Assembly: GCA_016931085.1 (NCBI GenBank)
Contig: JAFGFO010000352.1
Coordinates: 1-18,107 of the forward strand
Source: Thermoflexales bacterium
GTDB taxonomy: Bacteria > Chloroflexota > Anaerolineae > Fen-1058
Length of the DNA stretch: 18,107 nt
Direction: 5' to 3'
In this document: positions 12,741-18,107 of the stretch, in pieces
Numbering within the stretch: the stretch's first letter is position 1
Layout: every line of letters starts with the position of its first letter
Program-made: the position numbers and the translations under genes
Notes under the pieces: model-generated
What the model saw: the letters and a program-made list of their open reading frames with translations, nothing else
What the model was told of the DNA's origin: nothing
The model's database searches: none

Positions 12741-15700
12741 ATGCTGGCCGTATTGCGTAGTGCGTATTCCGACAATGGATCAGGTGCAACGCACCTTAAA
12801 GGTGCGTTGCACCTATGCCTTGCCTGCCTGGACGGCCTGGGCTTGCTGGCCCTGGTCGTGCTCGTCTTTTGGAAGCTGGCGCTGACCAACCTCGTCATCG
12901 CGCGCGGCGACGTGTTGACGTACTTTTACCCCTACTTGGATTACGCCGCCGAGGCGACGCGGCAGGGACGGCTGCCGCTTTGGAACCCCTACTTGTTCAT
13001 GGGCGTGCCCTTCCTGGCCAACAGCCAGGCCGGTTTCTTCTACCCCCTCAATCGCCTGCTATCGTGGCTGGCGGTGACGCGCGCGGTCAGTGTGACGATC
13101 GTGCTGCACGCCTGGCTGGCTGGTCTGGGCGCGTATGCCCTGGCGCGGAAAAGCTTGCGCTTGGGGCGGGCGGCCGCCTGGACGGCCGGGGCGGCCTTTG
13201 CCGCCGGCGGCTGCCTGGCGGCCCAGGTCGAGCACGTCAACCAGTTGCAGGGCCTGGCCTGGCTGCCGTGGCTGGTGGTGTGTTTTGACGGCTGGAGAGA
13301 CGCAAGCTCCGCCCCCGGCCTGCGGAGGGCGTGGCTTGGGCTGGTGCTGATCGTTGCCTTGCAACTGCTGGCCGGACACACTCAAACGGCCTTTATCAGC
13401 CTGTTTGGCTTGGGCGTGTATGTTGTGTTGAGTTGCCCGCTTCGCCCGTGGCGGGCCTGGGGCCGGCAGTTGGCCGCGCTGGCCGGCGCCGTGCTGCTGG
13501 GCGCCGGCCTGGCGGCCGCGCAGCTTCTGCCCACTTTCGAGCTGACCCGCTGGTCAATCCGCAGTGAGGGCTTGAGCTGGCGCGAGGCCGTGTCGTTCTC
13601 GCTCAAGCCGTCCCTATTGGGGCGGGCGCTGCTGCCGGGTTATGGGCAGGCGCTTTTCCCCGAGTACGTGGCTTATCTTGGCCTGGCCGGACTGGCCCTG
13701 GCAGCCGTGGGACTGGCGGCTGCCTGGCGGGGTAGGGGGGTGCGGCCGGCGTCGAGGCGCCTGCTCGCATTGGCCGTGTTGGCCGGCCTGGGGCTGTTCT
13801 TTGCCCTGGGAGCCTATAACCCGGTTTACCTCCTGCTGGTCCGCTTCGCGCCAGGCTTTGGGCTGTTCCGCGTCCCGGCGCGCTGGTTGGCCTGCTACGC
13901 CTTTGGGATGGCTTCGCTGGCCGGCGCGGGGCTTGATTGGCTGGCCAGGTCCACTTTTGGAAGCGGTACGTATGAGCGCCCGCTTCCAAGTGGTACGCTT
14001 CCGAGCGATCCGCTTCTCACCAAGAACAAGGATGCCGCACCATTCGGAATTGGCAGCATTGTGAGTCTCGCGCTTGAAACCTTAAACCTGACACTTGCGC
14101 CTGCGCGCAGTGCAGGTGAACCTGAAACGATTTTCCGTTTAGCCTTGGTGGGATGGGGGGCGGCCTGCGCGGCGTTGGCTACCCTGGCCTTTTACGCGGC
14201 CAACACGCTGGTGCCCGGCCCGGACCAGCCCGCCGGCTACCTGAACGCCGCTACCTGGGGTGGCTGGCTGGTCGCCGCCGGCCTCGTCATCTTCTCGCTC
14301 TGGAAGCGCCCGCGCTGGGGAGGGCTTGCGCTGCTGGGGGTGATGGTGGTCGAGTTGTTCGCGGCCAGCTTGTCCCTGCCCTTCAACCGCGCCACCGCGC
14401 CCGAGGCGCTCACCAGCCTCCGCCCCTCGATACTGGGCCTCAAGTCTCAGGTTTCAGGGTTCAGGTTCCTGTCGCTCTCGGACATCTTTTTCGACCCCGG
14501 CGACAAGGCCGAGCTGGAGAGCGCGTTTGCCGACCAGTTGAGCGCGGACGCCTTTTACGACCTTTTGGTCGCCACCAAGCAAAAAGAGATCGTCGCGCCC
14601 AACTTGCCCTTGTACTATCGCCTGCCGGGCGCGGATGGCTTCGATGGGGGCATTTTGCCGCTGCGCGACTATGTGCGCTTTCAGGTGTTGTTCATGCCGC
14701 CGGGCGAAACCAGCCCAGACGGGCGCTTGCGCGAAGTGCTGCGCGACGTGCCTGACGGGCGCTGGTTGTCATTGATGAACGTGCGCTACGTCATCACCGA
14801 CAAGACGCTGGATGGGTGGGTGGACGGGGTGTTTTACGACCTGCAATTCAGCACATCACTGAGGCTGGGCGGCGCAAGCATGCCGGCCATCGCGCCAGCA
14901 GTTGCTGCCGTGGCCCGCGTGCCGCGCTTTGAGGCGACTGCCCTGGGCGTGGTGAGTTACCTGCAAGGCGCGGCTCATCTGCCGCAGGGCACGCCCGTGG
15001 CCCAGGTCGTCCTCGGCTTTGACGATGGGACGAGCCAGGCTTTTGTCCTGCGCGCTGGGGTGGAGACGGCCGAGGGAGTATACACGGACGATGTGGCGCA
15101 CCGGCTGGCCCAAGTGGGCGGGCACTTTGTGCGCGACCACCCCGAAATCGCCGATTACGTCACACGGCTGCGCTGGGGCGAGCCGCGCGGCATCGTGTCG
15201 GTCGAGGTGCGGCCCTGGCTGGAGTCGCCCGCTTCCGGGGAGGCGGGTGAGCTGGTCCTGCGCGGTGTCTCGCTCATTGACGAGGCCGCCGACAAGGCCG
15301 GCGGCGGCAGCAGTTTTCAATCGCTGGTCATCTCTGGACGGGGGCGTTTTGCCCGCGTGCACTCGGGCGACGTCAAGATATACGAAAACCTGGGCGTGCT
15401 GCCGCGCGCCTTTGTCGTGCCGGAGGCCATTGTGAGCGAGGGCGACGCGGCGCTTACGGCCATGCGCGACCCAGGCTTTGACCCGGCCCGTCAGGTTCTC
15501 CTGGAGCAGCCGCTGACCGCGCCACCCACCGCGCCGTGCCTGGCCTGCGTCTATACGGCGACGCTGGCGCTGTACCAGCCCGAACGGGTCGTGGTGGACG
15601 TGGAGGCAAGCGGCCCCGGCTGGCTGGTGTTGACCGACAGTTATTACCCCGGCTGGCGCGCTTCTTTGGACGGCCAGCCGGTCTCGATCTCGCGGGCCGA

Positions 15701-15869
15701 CCTGCTCTTTCGGGCCGTCCCCGTGCCGGCCGGCGCGCACCGGGTTGAGTTTATCTACGATCCACTCTCGCTCAAACTGGGGGCGGCCATCAGCCTGCTG
15801 GCATTGGCGGTGGCGGGCCTGGCCGGCATCAGCGTTCATCTGCGTTTATCTGCGTCCCAAAAAGAATGA
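12741..15869 (+). CDS. YfhO-family polytopic membrane protein (putative GT-C glycosyltransferase)
   Basis: YfhO-type proteins are large GT-C-like membrane proteins; B. subtilis YfhO uses a lipid-linked sugar made by CsbB to glycosylate lipoteichoic acid. The 1042 residues contain about a dozen hydrophobic segments up to 530 or so, a long outer domain, and a last helix near 1020-1030. The family motif around RGDVLTYFYPYLDYA (from residue 56) and RLPLWNPYLFMGVP is clear, as is the C-terminal YYPGWRASLDGQPV followed by PAGAHRVEFIYDPL. ATG 12741 follows the preceding stop by three bases with GGGAAG upstream. Residues about 1-25 and 404-463, and a stretch near 568-577, are repeat-encoded. Its last 41 bp overlap the convergent flavoprotein gene. 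The enzymatic role is inferred from family and cassette. Confidence 0.85.
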   Translation: MLAVLRSAYSDNGSGATHLKGALHLCLACLDGLGLLALVVLVFWKLALTNLVIARGDVLTYFYPYLDYAAEATRQGRLPLWNPYLFMGVPFLANSQAGFFYPLNRLLSWLAVTRAVSVTIVLHAWLAGLGAYALARKSLRLGRAAAWTAGAAFAAGGCLAAQVEHVNQLQGLAWLPWLVVCFDGWRDASSAPGLRRAWLGLVLIVALQLLAGHTQTAFISLFGLGVYVVLSCPLRPWRAWGRQLAALAGAVLLGAGLAAAQLLPTFELTRWSIRSEGLSWREAVSFSLKPSLLGRALLPGYGQALFPEYVAYLGLAGLALAAVGLAAAWRGRGVRPASRRLLALAVLAGLGLFFALGAYNPVYLLLVRFAPGFGLFRVPARWLACYAFGMASLAGAGLDWLARSTFGSGTYERPLPSGTLPSDPLLTKNKDAAPFGIGSIVSLALETLNLTLAPARSAGEPETIFRLALVGWGAACAALATLAFYAANTLVPGPDQPAGYLNAATWGGWLVAAGLVIFSLWKRPRWGGLALLGVMVVELFAASLSLPFNRATAPEALTSLRPSILGLKSQVSGFRFLSLSDIFFDPGDKAELESAFADQLSADAFYDLLVATKQKEIVAPNLPLYYRLPGADGFDGGILPLRDYVRFQVLFMPPGETSPDGRLREVLRDVPDGRWLSLMNVRYVITDKTLDGWVDGVFYDLQFSTSLRLGGASMPAIAPAVAAVARVPRFEATALGVVSYLQGAAHLPQGTPVAQVVLGFDDGTSQAFVLRAGVETAEGVYTDDVAHRLAQVGGHFVRDHPEIADYVTRLRWGEPRGIVSVEVRPWLESPASGEAGELVLRGVSLIDEAADKAGGGSSFQSLVISGRGRFARVHSGDVKIYENLGVLPRAFVVPEAIVSEGDAALTAMRDPGFDPARQVLLEQPLTAPPTAPCLACVYTATLALYQPERVVVDVEASGPGWLVLTDSYYPGWRASLDGQPVSISRADLLFRAVPVPAGAHRVEFIYDPLSLKLGAAISLLALAVAGLAGISVHLRLSASQKE
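12782..12814. repeat. Perfect 16-bp-arm palindrome in the start region of the yfhO-like gene
   Basis: AGGTGCAACGCACCTT (12782-12797) pairs exactly with AAGGTGCGTTGCACCT (12799-12814) around one A. It encodes about GATHLKGALHL, before the first membrane helix. The stretch before it (12750-12771, ATTGCGTAGTGCGTATTCC) also looks like a repeat fragment. Confidence 0.8.
13951..14129. repeat. Composite in-frame repeat block in the yfhO-like gene
   Basis: It starts with the inverted repeat CCACTTTTGGAAGCGG (13951-13966) against CCGCTTCCAAGTGG (13980-13993), with a two-base bulge. The second copy of the 6974-7070 module follows (14011-14098), including CCATTCGGAATTGG and the heptamer array 14072-14096. 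A further heptamer pair is at 14117-14129. It encodes a polar loop of about 60 residues between hydrophobic segments. Confidence 0.65.
14443..14471. repeat. Heptamer array in the yfhO-like gene
   Basis: Units GGTTTCA, GGGTTCA and GGTTCCT follow AGTCTCA. It encodes about SQVSGFRFL, nearly the same peptide as the 11431 array in the neighbouring gene. Confidence 0.65.
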
Positions 15870-16326
15870 ATGGCGCCTGCCACGTGAGCTCTTCGTTCAC
15901 CATGGTACGCTTATAATTGATGACTTCCAGCCTTTCCGGAACGACCTTGATGAGAATCAAGTACTTCCAATCCGGAAAAGCCTGCTCCCAATAATCTCTT
16001 TTCCGCTTCAGTATCTCGCTCATCTCGTCCACCAGAAAGGCCTTGCCGCTGATGGTCACGTATCCAGACGCCTCCTTATGGTCGGCGTAGTAAAGGCAAA
16101 CCTGAGGGTTGGCTCGGATTTCTTGCACCTTTCGGCATCGGCTGTTGGTGGCGATCCAGACCGTCATATCGTCTTCGGGCGGGAACGGGTTCATCGTTCT
16201 CACCTGGGGGCGCCCTGATGAATCGACGGTGACCAGTGCGCAATACGTTTGCAGGCCCATGATCTCCCTGGCCGCCGCAATCACCGCGTCGCGTTCGGCC
16301 GGGCTGGCCGCTTCTTTCTGTTCCAT
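15829..16326 (-). CDS. Pyridoxamine 5'-phosphate oxidase-like flavoprotein (general stress protein 26 type)
   Basis: A small split-barrel protein that probably binds FMN or a related flavin cofactor; such proteins reduce or bind diverse substrates, and the true substrate is not readable here. The 165 residues show IMGLQTYCALVTVDSSGRPQ, MNPFPPEDDMTVWIATN, NPQVCLYYAD and YVTISGKAFLVDE in the usual order. It resembles the COG3871 group, not the vitamin B6 enzyme PdxH itself. ATG 16326 is chosen for GGGAGG seven bases upstream; the open frame back to 16515 runs through the divergent rarD promoter and is not homologous-looking. The C-terminus QINADER comes from the repeat shared with the end of the yfhO-like gene. 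No clear promoter was found. Confidence 0.82.
   Translation of the reverse strand: MEQKEAASPAERDAVIAAAREIMGLQTYCALVTVDSSGRPQVRTMNPFPPEDDMTVWIATNSRCRKVQEIRANPQVCLYYADHKEASGYVTISGKAFLVDEMSEILKRKRDYWEQAFPDWKYLILIKVVPERLEVINYKRTMVNEELTWQAPFILFGTQINADER
15834..15858. repeat. Tandem ATCTGCGT/ATCTGCGT repeat shared by two convergent gene ends
   Basis: ATCTGCGTTTATCTGCGTCC (15838-15857) is a duplicated ATCTGCGT word, a motif I recall as a common dispersed intergenic repeat in related genomes. It encodes HLRLSAS at the end of the YfhO-like protein and TQINADE on the other strand at the end of the flavoprotein. Confidence 0.6.
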
Positions 16327-16469
16327 ACTATTTCCTCCCTGGGTGTTCACAATGATCTGCCGGGTATTGAGCCTAGCTTGGTGATCTTGTAAGAATCTCC
16401 GTGTTATTCTTGTATACGAGATTAATCTTACCACAAAGGCAGAAATTTGCTGCCGGCCCTGGGGGTGAT

Positions 16470-16498
16470 TTGTACCAAAACTGCCCTTGTGATAAAAT
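16470..16498 (+). promoter_or_regulatory. Promoter of rarD, predicted leaderless start
   Basis: TTGTAC (16470-16475), 17 bases, TAAAAT (16493-16498), with TG one base upstream of the -10 box. Nine bases separate the -10 from the ATG at 16508, so transcription should begin at about 16505-16508. There is no ribosome-binding site. Confidence 0.65.
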
Positions 16499-16507
16499 GA
16501 GTTTCTT

Positions 16508-17398
16508 ATGAACAAGGGTATTGGATACGCGGTGGGGGCCTATACGCTGTGGGGCCTCTTGCCGGTGTATTGGAAATGGCTGCAGCAGGTGCCGGCGCCG
16601 CAGTTGATCAGCCACCGCGTCGTGTGGTCGTTTCTGTTCCTGTGCGGCGTGCTGGGCTTCTCGCACCGGGCGGTGGCCTTTCGCGCGGCCATCCGCCAGC
16701 CGCGCCTGCTGGGTTGGTATTGTGTGGCCGGGGCCTTCCTCAGCGTCAACTGGCTGGTCTATGTGTGGGCGGTCAATGCCGGCTTTATTCTCGAGACCAG
16801 CCTGGGTTACTTTATCAACCCGCTGCTGAGCGTTGTGCTGGGAGTGGTCTTTTTGCGCGAGAGCCTGCGTCCGTGGCAGTGGGCCGCGGTCGGTGTGGCG
16901 GCCGCCGGCGTGTTGTACCTGGCGCTTGCTTATGGCGCTTTGCCTTGGATCGCGCTCACGCTGGCCCTGAGCTTTGGCAGTTATGGCCTGGTCAAAAAGA
17001 TCGCCCCACTTGGCTCGCTGTACGGGCTGACCTTGGAGACGGGCCTCTTGCTCGTCCCGGCACTGGCCTATCTGCTCTATTCGGAAGCGATGGGGCAGGG
17101 GGCATTTCTGCACGCCGGCACTCTGTCCGATTGGCTCATGGTTGGCGCTGGGCCGATAACCGCTGTCCCGCTGTTGATGTTTGCCGCCTCCGCGCGGCGT
17201 ATTCCGCTATCGCTGGTGGGTGTTCTCCAATATATCACGCCGACGCTGCAATTCCTGTTGGGGGTGCTGGTTTACCATGAGCCGTTCACAGCCGGCCGCT
17301 TGATCGGCTTTGGCATCGTCTGGACGGCGCTGATCGTGTTCGCCGCCGAGAGCGCGCTGTTCCGCCGGGCACGGCCTGTGGCAGCTCAAGCGAGCTGA
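16508..17398 (+). CDS. rarD: EamA/DMT-superfamily permease RarD
   Basis: RarD is an inner-membrane protein of the drug/metabolite transporter superfamily; it was first linked to chloramphenicol sensitivity, but its natural substrate is not firmly known. The 296 residues give ten hydrophobic segments. The conserved start MNKGIGYAVGAYTLWGLLPV, with YWKW after it, and later SHRVVWSF, NWLVYVWAVN and ETSLGYFINPL, followed by LQYITPTLQFLLGV, match RarD closely. The strong match at the N-terminus fixes ATG 16508 as the start even though no ribosome site precedes it. It diverges from the flavoprotein gene and converges on the GXGXG-domain gene. A small hairpin, CAGCTC (17382-17387) with GAGCTG (17392-17397), covers the stop codon. 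Confidence 0.93.
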   Translation: MNKGIGYAVGAYTLWGLLPVYWKWLQQVPAPQLISHRVVWSFLFLCGVLGFSHRAVAFRAAIRQPRLLGWYCVAGAFLSVNWLVYVWAVNAGFILETSLGYFINPLLSVVLGVVFLRESLRPWQWAAVGVAAAGVLYLALAYGALPWIALTLALSFGSYGLVKKIAPLGSLYGLTLETGLLLVPALAYLLYSEAMGQGAFLHAGTLSDWLMVGAGPITAVPLLMFAASARRIPLSLVGVLQYITPTLQFLLGVLVYHEPFTAGRLIGFGIVWTALIVFAAESALFRRARPVAAQAS

Positions 17399-17456
17399 GC
17401 GTCATGGAAGGCGCGCCTACGGGGACCGGACGTCGCACACTGTCGCGTATGGAGCG

Positions 17457-17484
17457 GTAGAGGCGCAGCATGCTGCGCCCCTAC
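17457..17484. terminator. 28-base near-perfect palindrome between convergent genes
   Basis: GTAGAGGCGCAGCA (17457-17470) faces TGCTGCGCCCCTAC (17471-17484) with one mismatch. It could stop transcription from both rarD and the gltB-like gene, although neither side has a T-run. The motif is also reminiscent of dispersed GTAGGGGCGCAGC-type repeats seen in many Chloroflexota and cyanobacteria (from memory). Confidence 0.5.
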
Positions 17485-18107
17485 TAATATGCGTACAACT
17501 GCCCGTAGGGACGCAGGGAGAGGGGGACGAGCTTGGTAAAAGGCTGGTCGAGGATGGCGCGCGCGTCACGCTCGAAGTGAGCGGCGTACTCGTCTACCAA
17601 GTCCGCCAGAAGTTGTCGATCGGCCTCGTCCAGCGGCACCTGCCCCATCTCTTTCCCCAACTGGTGCTCGGCCAGCTCGCCGCGAATGTACATCACTCCC
17701 CCGTGCATGCCGGTGCCGATGAAATTGGCTGTGTGAGGGCTGCCGGCTTGCAAGTTCAATCCCAGCACCACCAACACCCCGCCGGCCATGTACTCGCCCA
17801 AAAAGTGTTGGGCCGTCCCGCCGATGACGATGACGGGGCGCTGCTGCTTGTATTCTTTCATGTGGATGGCCACCCGGTAACCGACGTCGTCGCGGATGAA
17901 AATCTTGCCACCGCGCATGGCGTGCCCGGTGGCGTCGCCGGCTCGCCCGTGGACGATCAGCTCGCCGCCGTTCATCGTGTTGCCGCAGCCGTCTTGGGCG
18001 TTGCCGTGCACGACGATGCGCACGCTGTCCATGAAGGAGGCCAGGTCGTTGCCCGGCGTGCCGTGGATGTGAATCTCGACCGGGCTGTGCAGGTCGGTGC
18101 CCAGGTA
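17484..18107 (-). CDS. Glutamate synthase GXGXG-domain protein (C-terminal part; runs off the right edge)
   Basis: The frame is open to the right edge, giving the last 207 residues. The right-handed beta-helix repeats are clear: GNAQDGCGNTMNGGELIVHG, GDATGHAMRGGKIFIRD, GGTAQHFLGEYMAGGVLVV and GTGMHGGVMYIRG, the G-xx-G-xxx-G pattern of the glutamate synthase alpha-subunit C-terminal domain. In the holoenzyme this domain supports the ammonia channel between the glutaminase and FMN sites. The end FTKLVPLSLRPYGQLYAY is like stand-alone GXGXG proteins (COG0070, archaeal-type split GltB), not like the end of full-length GltB, so a split enzyme is inferred. The 5' end and neighbours are outside the window. 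The stop abuts the palindrome. Confidence 0.85.
   Translation of the reverse strand, partial: YLGTDLHSPVEIHIHGTPGNDLASFMDSVRIVVHGNAQDGCGNTMNGGELIVHGRAGDATGHAMRGGKIFIRDDVGYRVAIHMKEYKQQRPVIVIGGTAQHFLGEYMAGGVLVVLGLNLQAGSPHTANFIGTGMHGGVMYIRGELAEHQLGKEMGQVPLDEADRQLLADLVDEYAAHFERDARAILDQPFTKLVPLSLRPYGQLYAY

Noticed and set aside
11771..12885. Alternative plus-strand frames of 270-283 codons overlapping the GT-C gene, hinting at a frameshift
   Set aside because: They arise because repeats and GC-rich codons are open in all frames; only the 11115 frame has regular membrane segments and family motifs throughout.
16390..16440. AGATTAATCT palindrome (16419-16428) in the flavoprotein/rarD gap as an operator
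   Set aside because: Only ten bases, not centred on a supported promoter, and no regulator gene nearby; too weak to annotate.
16327..16515. N-terminal extension of the PNPOx-like protein
   Set aside because: It would run through the rarD promoter and start region; the strong GGGAGG site and conserved start support 16326.

Overview
The window most resembles a chromosomal segment of a moderately GC-rich Chloroflexota bacterium, probably Anaerolineae-like. This is inferred from gene order, protein style and the many dispersed oligonucleotide repeats; there is no rRNA or phylogenetic marker to confirm it. It holds 17 supportable protein-coding genes, two of them cut by the window edges. I see no tRNA, rRNA, CRISPR array or transposase.

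Layout. (1) 1-486: the 3' end of an unrecognised one-helix membrane protein, then a repeat-filled gap. (2) 487-6941, minus strand: a housekeeping operon read as yloU (Asp23/Gls24 family), fakA (DAK2/YloV), fakB (DegV), recG, coaD and a SepIVA/DivIVA-like coiled-coil gene. Several junctions overlap or nearly overlap (1 bp at fakA/fakB, 4 bp at recG/coaD). (3) 7082-7418, plus: rpmB with its own promoter, leader hairpin and terminator, divergent from yloU. This rpmB-yloU-fakA-recG neighbourhood recalls Firmicutes. (4) 7428-10217, minus: a HAD-IIA phosphatase, rlmN and rpe; rpe also has its own promoter. (5) 10254-15869, plus: a polyprenyl-phosphate sugar synthase (GT2), a PMT_2-type GT-C transferase and a 1042-residue YfhO-like protein, together a likely extracytoplasmic glycosylation cassette. 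(6) 15829-18107: a PNPOx-like flavoprotein (minus), a RarD permease (plus) and the end of a stand-alone glutamate-synthase GXGXG-domain gene (minus).

How the genes work together. FakA and FakB form a two-part fatty acid kinase that activates free fatty acids as acyl-phosphates. CoaD makes dephospho-CoA; RecG and RlmN serve DNA repair and translation. The GT2 enzyme would charge a lipid-phosphate carrier with a sugar in the cytoplasm, and the two multi-span proteins would use that donor outside the membrane.

The most unusual signal is a layer of modular repeats: period-7 arrays built on (G/C)GTTT(C/T)A, small hairpins, and composites of the two. They sit between genes, supply gene ends, and intrude in frame into the loops of the GT-C and YfhO genes, where they may encode roughly 100 of 540 and 80-90 of 1042 residues. 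One composite of about 95 bp occurs both in the yloU/rpmB gap and inside the yfhO-like gene. A second signal is that rpe and rarD have good -10/-35 promoters placed so that transcription should begin at or within 1-5 nt of the start codon, predicting leaderless mRNAs.
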